Counted from the first letter of the stretch, positions 26,640 to 39,053 are shown. The stretch is DNA of 64,000 nucleotides from Epiperipatus broadwayi (GCA_028023455.1 JAQFVV010012512.1:2024413-2088412); one strand, 5' to 3'. The notes: a model not told the origin generated them from the letters alone. Program-made: numbers and translations.

Positions 26640-26815
26640 ATAATTAATAGACAAATTGCTAATGTTAAAATGTAAGATTCATGGGATTTGAATGGATTAT
26701 GTTTGCTTCCTTTATGTTTTTTTGAATTTAAAAGCTGTTGAGGAGGGTTAAGAAATTAACTGAGAGTACTCCTGCAGATCGAAACCCTGTATATAATAGT
26801 TAATTACCTTTATAT
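26640..26815. repeat. Single arm of the 72-828 foldback family
   Basis: Matches the right arm of the element at 72-828, from AATAGACAAATTGCTAATGT to TATAATAGTTAATTACC, with substitutions. The opposite arm is missing, so this is a truncated or recombined relic. Confidence 0.7.
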
Positions 26816-26962
26816 TTATATTTTTATTGTTGTTACAATAGTGTTTTAATTAATGGAGGATTTTATTTGTTATTACAATAGATTTTTAATTAACAGACAT
26901 TTTATTTGTGTGTGTATATATATATATATATTGTTAATTCTAATGTTTTCACGGATAAAAGA

Positions 26963-27084
26963 TGTCATATTATTATTACTATTTGCGGGATATTCCGTGT
27001 AGTGAAAAAGCTAAATGCTGACGTTTCAGCATTTAGCTTTTTCACTACATGGAATATCCCGCAAATAGTAATAATAATATGACA
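26963..27084. repeat. Near-perfect 122-nt hairpin
   Basis: Arms of about 59 nt pair with almost no mismatch around a CGT loop: AGCTAAATGCTGA-CGT-TTCAGCATTTAGCT at the centre and TGTCATATTATTATTACTAT / its complement at the ends. One clear mismatch is visible (GATATTCCGTGTAG against GATATTCCATGTAG). This is either a very young mini-foldback or a small-RNA precursor-like hairpin. It lies in intron 1 of the NTF2-like gene. Confidence 0.85.
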
Positions 27085-28779
27085 TATATATATAATTTTT
27101 AAAGAAGAGAAATAGCTTGGCTGGCAATAATCATAATCATATATCTTATAGGAAATCAAAACAATCAGTTCAGTTTGACAAATAGTAATAAACATGGGCT
27201 AATCTCAGGGTTACACATATGCAAATGTAAAAGCTAAAATGATAAATAAGCGTTAATATGGCAAATGCAATGATATAACAAATTAAGTGGAGAAGACTTT
27301 TCATACTCTCTCTTTTAAAATGTAATATGACTCTTAAAATTTAAAGCATTTGGCACAAAAGGATTAGGTTACTTTAAATCTTTTTTCACAACACATTTTT
27401 AATGTCCAACAATCTCTTATAATTCATATAATAATTTTTAGAAAATGATCAGATATAACATCAGGTTTATCATTCATTAAATGAATATGTCGTTCTTAGT
27501 TTTTGCCAGACAGTGTTTTCTTAAATAATGATTTGTTTTTAAAAGTAACAATTCTTACTTAAATAATTCTATGAATAAAATATAACTCAGGGTTATAATA
27601 AGATGAATACTCTTATAATTTATAGTTTTGCTCTGTTAATTTCTATACCTAGTAACTAATGCAATTCTAGTTGAGCAACAACAGCAATAAGTCTGCATCT
27701 TACACTTAAGATAATATCTTATTGAATTACAATTAAAAATTTACAATTTAAATTAAACATGATAAACTCGTAATTTTAAATAAAGATATTGCACTATGAT
27801 GGGATGCATAATATCATGGTAGATGAGGGATTTTATAGCTACCCAAATATCTTCAAATAGGTTTGTTTTTAATCTTTTTTCAAAATAAAAACAGCAATAT
27901 TATCTTATATTGATGATTAATAAAATCATGTGATCTTTCAAACAAAGCAAAGTGACCTTCCACATAAATGAAACTAATTAAAGTGATCATAACCAAATAG
28001 GTAAATAACTCTAATTAATTTTAATTAAATAATGTTCTTTGATGTTATTTTAACATTACAAATGCAATTTAAATAAAGTGACTTCATGTCAACTTCTTTG
28101 TATTTATGTACTTTTAATGCACAATAAATAAATATAAGTGTGGTAAATATTATGTTTAATAATAAAATAACTTTTATTAACATTAAGGCCATTTATGCAA
28201 CAAATATCAAGCTGTTGTATCAATGGCTTACAAAATTTATCAAAATAAATTCCCCAGAATAAATGAAATAATATGAAAAAAAATTGTTTTACAAATTTTG
28301 AAATGATAGAAATGATAATCAGAGGCTATTAAATTTTTCTATAGCTTTAATAATTACAATAAGTTCTCACATTTAATTCTCAATCTACAATTATACAACC
28401 CCTGGGTGAAAATATATACACCTAAAGTAAAATGTAAACTCCCCAATCCTTATTTGGTGATGAATTCTGAAGAAGATGTGTATCAAATTATGGAGCTACT
28501 TATGCAATTAAACTGGAAATATTAACTATTTTATCAGATTTAACATTTTTCAGTCCTAGCTATCAACAGCTATAAGACCTACATATCTAAACACTTGATT
28601 AACAATGGGTGGCATTTCTCAGTACCTTAAAAATATTAATTGCTAAAATCATGGGTTCACATTTCACATGGCCTAAAATCCATGTATAACAAATATAATC
28701 CTCAAGGGATAAGAAGGCAAAGGCAAAATTGGATGATGGCATGAACTCAAAAAAGTGTCTATACATCAGAGCAATAATA
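27085..28779. other. Intron sequence, nothing recognised
   Basis: 1.7 kb of AT-rich intronic DNA without coding signal or identifiable transposon ends. Confidence 0.45.
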
Positions 28780-28787
28780 TTCTAGTA

Positions 28788-29261
28788 CAGGGGTGGGAAA
28801 ATAGCAGCCTGAGGGCCACATGTGGCCTGCAAAGAGGTTTAATGTGGCCCACCAAGACAATCAGAAAAATCCATCTTGAAGTGAGATTTCCTTCCCATGC
28901 ACTACAAAGATTCTCATATTTTCCGCTAGGATGGCCATGTCAATACACATGCGCAGTGCTTTTCCAGTAGATTTGGTTAATTTCAATTTTGTCATTGCAT
29001 TAGCAAATATATATATTTCCAACTTTAGTGAAACTATGAACCCTCCGGAAAAAAGTAAAATCGGTGATAAATGTCATGAATTTAATGAAGAATGGGCAAA
29101 CAAATATTTCTTTGGTAATACAGGGAATAAAGCAGTGTGTTTATTGTGTCATGAAAAAAGGTGCGGCCCTCTGCTAACCTTCACTTCCACAAAGTGGCCC
29201 TCCAAATGCAGCCCTCTGCCAATCCCTGTGGCCCCTGAGCCAAAACAATTGCCCACCCCTG
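28788..29261 (+). mobile_element. hAT deletion derivative (474 bp) with 8-bp target duplication
   Basis: The termini are CAGGGGTGGGAAAATAGC and GCCCACCCCTG, with subterminal repeats of TGTGGCC / GCGGCCC type. They are flanked by the perfect 8-bp duplication TTCTAGTA (28780-28787 and 29262-29269), as expected for hAT transposons. The centre keeps only the 5' coding end of a transposase (29036-29163) joined to the 3' terminal region, so it arose by internal deletion and is non-autonomous. The two flanking duplications are identical. Confidence 0.9.
29036..29163 (+). pseudogene. hAT transposase N-terminal (BED-type) fragment
   Basis: Starts at ATG 29036 and encodes MNPPEKSKIGDKCHEFNEEW followed by ANKYFFGNTGNKAVCLLCHE. 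The pattern 'F...W...YFF....NKAVCLLC' is the beginning of the zinc-binding N-terminus of hAT transposases of the GTF2IRD2/ZBED-like branch. Coding breaks off at about 29163, where the deletion joins it to non-coding 3' sequence. The catalytic and dimerisation domains are absent. Confidence 0.7.
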
Positions 29262-29269
29262 TTCTAGTA

Positions 29270-31341
29270 TATTGTCTTTAGTCAAAACAAGAGATGTTTA
29301 CCGTAATAAAGCATTACATGCTTAAATATTATAAAATGAAAAATGAATTTCACTGGCAAGATATAATAAAATATAAGAGAGACTACTGCTACTATCTTTT
29401 AATATACACTGACAAGATAAAATAATCAATAAGAGAAAGACTAATGCTATAATCTTTTTGAAAACAACAATAACTAAATGATGTGTAAAACTGAATAAAA
29501 TGTTACACATAGCAAAAATAACATGCATATAATATAAAACATAAATAAATATAAAATTGTGGCTTAATAATTAAATAACAACCAATACACCAGCTACTAT
29601 ACTCCTCAAATATTTTAAACACATTCACAAAATAATTTCAGAAAAGGACAAACATAAGGTATTTAAAATATTAATATTCTGAAAAGTTAGTATAAATACC
29701 TGTTATATTATATCAATGTATTTGTGTTAAATGGATTGGTTTGCTAGAAATCACAAAAATTATACTTTTGCTTAGATTTTCTTTTTTAATTTTGTTCTAG
29801 TGATGGAATAGTCACATTTATCTTGTGCTTGAAAAGGAGAATATTCATTACAAATAGTGTTCTATCTGTAAAGTGCATGAGCCATGGTATAAGCTATGTT
29901 ATTATAATTTATAAAAACATTGCACTATGTAAATAAAAATATTTACATATAAAATTATAGCAAATTGCATGGAAATACAATACATATTATTTTAAATATA
30001 ATAAACATTTAAAATTAAGAATAATACCCATTACCAAAATAAAATAAAGTTCTTCATCTTGATATTTGTACAATTATACTGAATACAATCATTAAAATAA
30101 TTTTTTCCTATGTGTCATAGCATCAGCCGGGAAGCAAACCTGCTAACCTGGGACAACTGTCCCAGAACATTCCTGTAGAATTTCCAGAATATTGTAATAA
30201 TATTATGTATTGAATTTGCACTCACACAATCATTCACAAAAATATAAAAGACCAAATATTTGATGTCACTTACAAATAAACATAACCATTCAGACTGGAT
30301 AAGTATAATAAATATGACAAACATTAATTATATATTATAACACATAGCATAATGGTGAGTATTTATTTTAGACTTACATATTTTATCATTTATCAGCAAT
30401 TATTATGAAGAGCAATTATTCTGGAAAAACTGAGCATGATTGTTAATAGAAAATTTCAAATTAATATCTCTGGAGCATATATTGAGCACAGTAAAAAATT
30501 ATTACAATAAACTTCTTGATAAATGCACATATTTAATATCTGGACATTTCAAAAAATATATTCATCATTGAATTTTAGGACACAGATAATAAAAATCATT
30601 TTATTACATTATTGTTAATAATATTAATCAATGAAAGGAATAAACTTCTGGTAAATATTAATAATTAACAAATGAATTTTATATTTTCCTTTAAACATAA
30701 CATTCCCAATGATCAGACATACTAAACAAATTGAAAATCTTTTGTTAAAAGTATGCTGACTAATGTTTCTAAATTCAAAATTAAGTTATATTTTTCCATT
30801 TAAAAATAATTTACTTAGAAGTGCATTTATTCTATTCTGCCATTAGTCAAAATAGTTTCATAAATAGAGCAAATGCATAATGAAACTAATTAATTATCCA
30901 ATTATTTGTCCTGTCAATAAATATAATAGTTTTCAAAATATAGTATTCATAAAATTTTTAATCAACAGTCCTAAAATTTCTCATTAAAAGTCTTTATTTC
31001 ATGCAAAAATTAAAATTATTTGAGAAGGCAATGTATTCAAAATACAATAAAATAATCAATTTACTTTAACTATAAAAATTGCAAAAGTTCATAATGAGAA
31101 TAAATAATATCCCTTTAATATTAAAATAAAATATTTTTCAAGTCTTTTCAGATATTCTAAAAAATTCTTTTTTAAATAATGATTTAAATTTAGCATAGAA
31201 GTAAAATTAATAAAGTTCTTACATAGCAGAGATGATACTTTTTGTTATACTTTATTATTGAAGCAGATTTAGCAGAAAACATTTCCATCTTTGAAATGTT
31301 CACATTAGCATGTCCCATATTGCGATACCTTGTTAAACTTT
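29270..31341. other. Intron sequence with a partial SINE-like fragment
   Basis: AT-rich, no genes seen. At 30118-30175 a GC-richer patch (CAGCCGGGAAGCAAACCTGC...GGGACAACTGTCCC) resembles the T-arm part of the tRNA-derived SINE family at 56703, on the minus strand, but is partial and rearranged. Confidence 0.4.
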
Positions 31342-31386
31342 AAAGCATTGATAGCATAGAGTGTATGCTCAGTGTTTCACTAGGCT

Positions 31387-33129
31387 GTGAAGTTTCAGAA
31401 GTTGACAAAAGTTATATTGTATTTACCCCGGCACAATTTTCCAATGGAGAAAAAAGTCAAGAAGAACCATGAGGACAAGGTGAGTGAGATAAAAGATAAA
31501 GATAATAAAGAGGGAGCTCAATCTGTATATACTCATCTGAACAAAAAAGCCAACATTAGCATGACAGAAAATGGTGGCTCAAACATTCAGCTGCCTTCTA
31601 GTAACTCTGAATTTAATACTTACCAAAATGGTGTAGATATGAAAATAATTTCTAAAAAAGCAAGATATGATACCTCATCCATTATTGAGAGTTCTGGTCT
31701 CCCAGAGGTTACGAACTTCAATGGTAACGTTGAAGCTTGTCAAGGCGCTGATTGGAACATCATCTTTTGGCGTAAAAAAAAACTGATAGCCTCAACAAAG
31801 ATATTCAATCTCAACCTTTGATGAATGAAAATCAACCTAACAGCGAATATGAAGCCAGAAATAACACAAAGTTTTTAGATGATAAAATAGAATCAAATAA
31901 ATCAGCCAAAAATATTAACAAACCGATGCAATTCGCCGAGCTAAATGATAATTTATCACACGCTCAAATGTTATCGTGACTACCCTCAAAAACGTTCATT
32001 AAGTTAAACTCTTGTTGGAATTTTTTTTATTAACTGCATGTCCCTTAATACTTTCATTTTTAGTTTGATTATACAAACTAATGACAAAAACGGCAAGCAC
32101 ATCTTAGAGAAGCCTGATTTAAATGAATATCTAATCTTGTTGAGTAACAATGGTTTAATACAAGTGATTAAACACACTTCATTCTTCCCAGCAAGAGGCT
32201 TTATTTCCATCAAATATTTTAATAAGGAACACAAAGATCTTGTGGAGAGTCTAATAAAAGAGGTACAGGGCCATAAGATATATTACATATCAAAAGATCC
32301 TATCGGTAGAGTTTTACACACTCCCCCTAACTTTAACATTGAGTTTTTTAAATCCCAGCTAAACAATTATGCCGAAGTATTTTACATTGGAAAGAGAGAT
32401 GACACCTGGTATCTCTTTCCAAATTCCTACAAACTCATGGAAAGTTGTCCTTAAGCTGAAAAAAGGTATTGTGAAAGATCAAATACCACATAGGTTGTTC
32501 AAAGATCAAATACCAATTGCTATTATATTGAAAGGAAGACCCCCCTGTGATTTAAATGCAACAGAGTTGGTCATATAGATGCAATGTGCATTACTGGGAA
32601 TTGTGTAAAATGCAATAAGTTCTATAGAAGCAATCATTTGTGTGGAACTAATAACATTAAGACCTGGGCAGACATAGTAGATAGTAATATTAATAAAAAT
32701 ATTCATAATGATTTTTGTGATGTTAATGACATTGGTGAGAATCTCAGCCAATCTTCTGAGCCCACTGAAGTATCATCTTAGGTAAATAGTTATGTTCAGA
32801 AGGTTGATGGGGTCTGCCCCAGTGAGATTGAGTATGTTTCCAACAGTGTAAATTCTGATATAAATATTGGTGATGGAATAGATATTAATAGTGATACCAT
32901 TACTGAGTGTGTTTATAGCAATACTGTTTATAGAATAAATAGAGAAGAAGGAGTTGATGTCAGTACCAATGATATTAAAAATAACCCTATGATGCTAATT
33001 CAGTTTGGTAGTAACTCTGAGTTTAATATCGAAATTGATTATCATAAGGATACAGATGAAATGATTAATGAAACTATAAATGATATTTTTGTCATTAAAG
33101 GATCAATTAATTCCAGTAATTATAAATAA
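31387..33129 (+). pseudogene. LINE ORF1 (nucleic-acid-binding protein), decayed
   Basis: Several consecutive frames on + give a low-complexity acidic/basic N-terminus (31387-31821) and a globular segment at 32038-32454 (for example HILEKPDLNEYLILLSNN and FISIKYFNKEHKDLVESL). A cysteine-containing piece follows (32500-32781: KGRPPC, then MCITGNCVKCNKF in a shifted frame), resembling the zinc knuckle at the end of Tx1-type ORF1 proteins. A repetitive Asn/Ser/Asp-rich tail ends at the stop near 33128. In-frame stops near 31819, 31978 and 32454 and a shift near 32530 show loss of function. Confidence 0.6.
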
Positions 33130-33146
33130 ATTCCTCAATATATTAA

Positions 33147-36100
33147 CTTTTAATATTAAAGGTTGAAATATCCCAGGTAAAGTTGATAAAATTATTGACT
33201 ATTTATCTAAAGAAAAATATGAAATTGTAATTTTAACTAAGACTAAAATTAACCATAATACACCTGGTTATATTATTGATAAATTATCTCAACAGAATAT
33301 TTTACTTTTTAAACCTAATGATAGACCCACCCAAGGTGCAGCTCTTTTAATATATATGCATTCTGAGATTTTTCAAATTCAGTTATTGTCTTCACAAACA
33401 AACTATATTGTGCTTTCCTTTGTTTATCAGGCCGACTTGCACTATCTTATTGCTGCATACTCTGTAGCTAAGGGTAATGATATTGTAAATATAATCCATA
33501 ATGTTCAGAATAGATTCTTGCAAAAACCAGGAATTATTATATTGGGTGGTGACTTTAATTGTACATTCCAATCTCTTCTTAGTGCATTACAAAATAAAAT
33601 GAATGAAATTTCACTGTATCCATTGCATGAAAAATATCCAGATAATGTATACACTTTCTTTAATAGCAGATTTTCTTCTCTTATAGACCTTTTCTTTGTG
33701 TCTGGGCATAAGCTCAATGAGGCAAAGATCAGTACATCACTGGTTGGTTTTTCAGATCACCTCTATGTAAAGTTAGTACTTGATAATTATAGTCAAATCA
33801 AAAATCAATATAGATTTTCTATTAGGAGAAACATAAAAGATGGTGTTCTGTCCTTGATTGACCAATTATCTGTTATCTTAACTATCATTAATTATTATAC
33901 AAAATATTCAGGTTTACCACCCTGTATTGCTTGGTTTAAAATCCAAAAAGATCTCTCTAGAATATGTTATAAGAATGCACAGAATACTTTATCAATGAAT
34001 CAAATGAAAAATAGAATCTCTGAAATTCAGAGAGTTTTATGCAATGTTACTAACCTCAGATCTAATAATCAATTAACAAATAATTTACAAGAAGAATACA
34101 ACAACTTATATCAACTTATACATCAAGATATCATACAATATGGCTCAGGAAATTAATTCCTAACTTGAGTAAAGTATCAAAACCCATGTTAAACTATGCT
34201 AGATTATACATCCCACACTCTAGGGGTATTGCCAGTATAACCAAAGATGATGACAGCATTGACTCTGGAATCTATGTTGATAATTATATATTTGAAAAAT
34301 TAAAAATGAAATTTGATGTAAGGACAGGTTTCATTGATCAATTCAGTAGTATCATAACTGGGGAACAGAAAGAGTATATTTCTAATTAGGATATTCAGGA
34401 AGAGATTAATATCCTCAAGGTACAATCAATAATGGTGAATAACACAATACCAGTCTCTGTTTATAAACAGCTTGGCTATGCTACAGATTTGCAAGGTGGA
34501 GATTTATTAATCAGTTGTGTTATGAGAAAATTGAATGACCCTTTATGAGCAACAGAGTATTTTTTAGCCTCGAAAAAGACAAATCAGTGCAAAGTCCATC
34601 AATTGGTGAACTGAGACATATTTCCCTAGAAGATATTGACTCGAAGATTCTGGCTAGAATTCTCTTGAAGAAATTACATCACCTTATCAATACTAGAATA
34701 TTTTTCACTCACCATGCCATTAAGGATAGATGAGCAGTAAATGCAGCCTTAAAAATTTCATGAGGCTATTAAATATGCCAGGGATTTAAACTTAATCCAA
34801 TATTATGCTATTCAAATAGAATTTAGGGCTGCTTTTGACATGGTCAATTGGTCATACTTGATTCAGTCCCTCCCCTTTTAATTCCAGATCACATATGGTT
34901 GGTGAATGCAGTTGAAAATTATATTAAAAATAGTAGAATCTCTCTTAAAAACTTTATGAGAAGATCCAAATTTTTTATTCCTAAGAGATGTATTCCACAA
35001 GGTTCTCCCTTGGTGGCTCTTCTGCTTGCAGTTTATATAGATCCTCTTATTTGTAAGTTTGAGAACCTTGTTCCTGGCCTTTATCTTCCACACTTGGGAT
35101 TACAGGTAGCTGTTACAGCTTTCATTGATGATATTATAATAATATTTCAAAACAGCTATAATATCCAAGTTGTGATAAATATCTTAGAAAATTTTCAGGC
35201 TGAAACTGGCTCAGTTAGCCTGCAGCCTGGCAGTTAGTTACTGGTAAAAAATGCCATCTAACTTTATGGCTCTCCCATCTGCTTTTGGGCATACCATTAT
35301 ATATATGCCCAAGACAAAGATGAACTCTTATTTAAATAAATTAATTATTACAAAAATTGAAGATAAAATAAGTAAATTTTCTTCACTTAAATTATATGAA
35401 ATTACTAGACCATCAATTTTTAATTCCATTGTTTCAGGGATTTTGGCATATTATGCACCCTGGGTATCTCTATATAACAAAACAATATTCCGAATAAACC
35501 TGATTGCAAAGAAATATGTCTGGGGTAGAACTTCAAAACGGATCCCAATATCAACCTTGCAAATGCTAATAAAAAATAGGTCTTGGCCTGATTCATCCTG
35601 GGCTATATATATCTTACATCAAGGCAAGTACATTTATTAACCTATTTAAAAGTCAATTTCTTGGACCTTTTGTTGATTATGCTAGCTCCTTTAATGAAAT
35701 GGGATGTAAGGGAAGATCTTTATAACCGACCTGTTCATTGCTTATAGGGATCTCCAGGATGATCTGAATTTGACCAGTTTGGAAGGTATTAAATATAAAG
35801 TCTTAATGAATCATTTTAAAAGTCATGATAATGCATGGTTAGATATATCAAAAAAATGTGTTGAAAAAGTTCCACTCTATTTATGCACCTCAATCCTATT
35901 TGAAATTTGTTTTCAAACTGATGAATGGCTTGTTTCCAACAGCTAAGGTTCTAAATGAAAGGCTATATATGAACTTGGATCTGATCTGTCTACTATGCAA
36001 ATCTGGAGATGAAACTTTCCAGCATCTATTCAAAGAATGTTCAGCATTTAGACAGATAAGAGCTAGAGTGTTCCACAGACCAATCATCAACTTAAAACTT

Positions 36101-36253
36101 CTATTTAGTCATTACTTTAAAAAATTTAATCCCCATAATGCAATGGTAATTGTGCATACTCTTAAGACAATATGGTATATAAGATTCTATAAGAAATTCA
36201 ACTGGCTGATAAAACTCTACAATGATTGGGAAACTTATTTCAATCAATGTTAG
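33147..36253 (+). pseudogene. LINE ORF2 (endonuclease-reverse transcriptase), decayed
   Basis: The frame begins near LTFNIKG (about 33147). APE endonuclease signatures follow: VILTKTK, where LTET is expected, so the catalytic Glu is replaced by Lys; GGDFN (33545-33559); LIDLFFVSG; and SDH (33752-33760). The reverse transcriptase keeps IEFRAAFDMVNW (34816-34851), CIPQGSPL (about 34990) and the FIDD catalytic box (35121-35132; usually Y/FADD). The C-terminus has CLLCKSGDETFQHLFKEC (about 35985-36040), a CCHC-type knuckle common in LINE proteins. Frames break near 33165, 34156, 34389, 34530, 34731, 35237 and 35640. It is dead, but most domains are recognisable. Confidence 0.8.
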
Positions 36254-36976
36254 AGATACTTGCCTAGGAAGATGATGACTCAAATCTGGGGTGGTCCCAG
36301 AATAACTATGTGAGATTATCAGATAAACATTTGTTTTGAGTAAAAGCTAGAATTCTACTAGGTTGCTTATTCCTTAGGCTAATCAAACATTTTGTTACAT
36401 GCTTCACCCTTTTGAGTTGCATTTGCTTGATGTCTTAAGAGTCTCTTCTATTACAATGTTACAGGTCAACCTCCTTGAGGTGGAATTAACTGTTTAATGG
36501 CCTGGAGCCTTTTTGTCTTGGTGGTGAAATATTTCAATGTCTTTGTGTTTTGGTTATCATTTGTTTAACTACTTGTATAAATTGTAAATATTTATGTTAT
36601 TAATAAAGTTTTTATTATAAATTTTTAAAAAAAAGCATTGATAGCAATATTACTTTTAACAATGCACATTGTTACCTAACAAAATAAAATGGTACTTACG
36701 GATAATTTGCCTGATGACGTATTTGACCCACCGGTTTCCCTTCCGGTAGGCATCGACGATGTTTGTATGACAACGTTGTCATGGCAACGAAGTGACTGGC
36801 GTGATTAATCCATCAGAGAGTCAATTTTTTTTTTTTTTTAACCGCGAGATTTAAAATTCGGAGAGAGGTTTGGGAAATTTTTTTGATTTTTCTATCTATT
36901 GTGATTTTGCTATCCACTTGATCACAGTGATTTTTTTCAGATCTTCCATTGCATCCTTGATATTTTACTTTGTGAT

Positions 36977-37861
36977 ATGGCTGAAGCTCCAAGAACCTTG
37001 TTTAGTTTACCGAGTACAGAGGAAGAAGCGATCATCTTCTTACAAGACCGCGGTCTTCTCCCCAAAAGGAAATTATGTCAAAATGGGCATGAAATGAAAA
37101 AGTATATTCACAATTCCAAGAAACAATGGCGGTGTAACTTGAAGGACTGCCTGTCAGAAATTGCAATTAGAAAAGGCATGTGGTTTGTTGGCTCCAAAAT
37201 GACTTTCGTGACCACTATACGTTTCATCTATAGTTGGTCCAAAGAATTAACATCGATAACATTTTGTGCGGAAGAATTGAATATTTCGGACAAAACTGTT
37301 ATCGATTGGAACAACTACCTCCGGGAAGTTTGTACCTGGAGATTGTTAAGAAATGAAAGGCGGAAAATCGGAGGTCCCAACACAATCATTGAGATTGATG
37401 AAAGCCTCTTCACAAAACGGAAGAACAATGCCGGAAGAGTCCTACCACAGCAATGGCTATTTGGTGGTGTGTGCAGAGAGACTGAGGAATGCTTTATTGT
37501 AGCCATTCGAGATAGATGTGCGTCTACTCTCATGCAAGAAATTTTGCAAAATGTACACGAAGGCTCGACTATCTACAGCGATTGCTGGAAGGGATACAAG
37601 AGCGAAGAGTTAGCTGAGGCTGGATATGAACACCATCATGTTAATCACACATACAACTTCGTAGACCCCACAACTGGCGTACATACACAGAATGTTGAAA
37701 GGTTGTGGGGTTTGGTCAAATGGCATAATAAAAAACACAGAGGGACAGCACGTCAGCACCTGGACTCATATTTGAGCGAGTTTATGTGGAGGCAGTCGTA
37801 CAAAGCTGATCCTTTCGCTGCAATTTTAGAACATATATCCCAATTCAGTCCTCCACAGTGA
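36977..37861 (+). CDS. Merlin transposase (IS1016/ISXO2-like DDE), intact
   Basis: 294 codons from ATG (context GATATGG) to TGA, with no breaks and no intron. The product would cut and paste the element by binding its inverted repeats. Residues 34-58 look like a zinc ribbon (CQNGHEM...WRCNLKDC), and an HTH-like stretch lies around residues 92-116. The ISXO2-type catalytic core follows: D141 in IIEIDESLF, D202 in IYSDCWKGY and E241 in HTQNVERLWGLVKWH, preceded by HHHVNHTYNFVDPTTG. This order and the sequences around each acidic residue match the IS1016/Merlin family. The length is in the family range. The 5' leader from the left terminus is 286 bp; control elements were not identified. The family is clear; activity is inferred only from integrity. 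Confidence 0.93.
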   Translation: MAEAPRTLFSLPSTEEEAIIFLQDRGLLPKRKLCQNGHEMKKYIHNSKKQWRCNLKDCLSEIAIRKGMWFVGSKMTFVTTIRFIYSWSKELTSITFCAEELNISDKTVIDWNNYLREVCTWRLLRNERRKIGGPNTIIEIDESLFTKRKNNAGRVLPQQWLFGGVCRETEECFIVAIRDRCASTLMQEILQNVHEGSTIYSDCWKGYKSEELAEAGYEHHHVNHTYNFVDPTTGVHTQNVERLWGLVKWHNKKHRGTARQHLDSYLSEFMWRQSYKADPFAAILEHISQFSPPQ

Positions 37862-38317
37862 ACGCTATTTGTAAGTAATTTTAATTTTTTTTATAATAAT
37901 TATAATTTTAGAATTAATTATATTATTGAATATAGACAATAAGTAATCCAAATGCATGTAAAAGTAACGTCACCATTAATGCCATATTCGCATTAAATCT
38001 TTATTTTAAATGTACAAACAATTTTTGTTAATATTTCTTCAATTATCAAACTTCCACTTAATTATGTTTCATTTGTAAATAATTTTCAATAATTTTTTTA
38101 ATAAAATTACCAATATACAGTCCGTTTTTAAAATTACCAAATGCTTGTAGGAAGTACGGCCTCTTACACCACATTTTATACAAGATGGCCATTAATGGTA
38201 GATTCGCATTAACTTTTTTTTTTTTTTAAAATTTACAAAAAAATTTTTTTTTTATATTTCTTCAATTATCAAACTTCCACTTAATTACATTTAATTTGTA
38301 AATAATTTCTGTATTTT

Positions 38318-38710
38318 TGGGTCAATATTTCTACAAATATCAAATTATTTTTCGTAAATTCTTTGGCTATACAGTACGCTTTTAAAATTAGTGAATGTGA
38401 TCGCCATTAATGGCACATTTTCAATAATTTTTTGTTTCTATATTTTGTATTGACCTTATTTTGTATTTCATGCATGCAAATTTTCACTAATTTGTTGGGT
38501 TTTTTTTTTGTATTTTTGGGTTAATATTTCTACAAATATCAAATTATTTTTCGTAAATTCATTGGCTATACAGTACGCTTTTAAAATTAGCGAATGTGAT
38601 CGCCATTAATGGCACATTTTCAATAATTTTTTGTTTCTATATTTTGTATTGACCTTATTTTGTATTTCATGCAAGTAAATTTTCACTAATTTGTTGGGGT
38701 TTTTTAAGAT
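38318..38710. repeat. 199-bp tandem duplication inside the Merlin element
   Basis: The block beginning TTTTTGGGTCAATATTTCTA (38315) recurs at 38514 as TTTTTGGGTTAATATTTCTA. It includes CTATACAGTACGCTTTTAAA and TCGCCATTAATGGCACATTT in both copies, nearly identical. A shorter diverged version occurs at about 38110-38230. Confidence 0.8.
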
Positions 38711-38906
38711 TTTTGAATAGTTTTCATGCATGTACATTTTAAATAATTTTGTGTTACTATATTTGTATTCACCGTATTAAATTTTCACAAATTTTTTTTT
38801 TTTGTATTTTTTTTCAGGACCAAGAAGCATGCTGGTGTTCAGTCAGCATGTATCACATGACATTCCTTTTGTTTTTTATCACATGATAAACCGATGACAT
38901 GTTAGC

Positions 38907-39053
38907 CTGAAGGCATACCGATGTAATGTTGCGCTTTTTAACGTGACGTGTTCACGTGATATGCGGACACATCTTAGCGAGTAGATGTGTCTGCAGATCA
39001 CTTGGAGACGTTATCTTAAAAATCGCAACATTAGACCGGTATGCCTTCAGGGT
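38907..39053. other. Subterminal hairpin of the Merlin element
   Basis: CCTGAAGGCATACCG (38909) pairs with CGGTATGCCTTCAGG (about 39037-39051), and AATGTTGCG pairs with CGCAACATT. The inner part also folds (GACACATCT / AGATGTGTC). It ends right next to the right terminal repeat. It could be a binding platform for the transposase or a remnant of an inserted foldback. Confidence 0.65.

Larger units (their letters stand above)
31357..36631 (+). mobile_element. Non-LTR retrotransposon (LINE), nearly full length, 5.3 kb
   Basis: Flanked by a perfect 15-bp target duplication, AAAGCATTGATAGCA (31342-31356 and 36632-36646). It carries a decayed ORF1 followed by an ORF2 with endonuclease, reverse transcriptase and C-terminal zinc-knuckle remnants, all on +. 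It ends in AATAAAGTTTTTATTATAAA and a short A-run, and may be slightly truncated at the 5' end. The layout (ORF1 zinc knuckle, APE endonuclease, RT with QGSPL and F.DD boxes, CCHC-like tail) suggests a Tx1/L1-like or CR1-related clade; clade assignment needs a tree. Confidence 0.85.

Noticed and set aside
28741-29281. Functional small BED zinc-finger host gene
   Set aside because: The reading frame is confined to a hAT element and runs into its 3' terminal repeats; it is a deletion remnant.
36977-37861. Bacterial insertion sequence contamination (IS1016-like transposase)
   Set aside because: The element has eukaryotic Merlin architecture with long non-coding flanks, and its target duplication is in the AT-rich host DNA beside a LINE.
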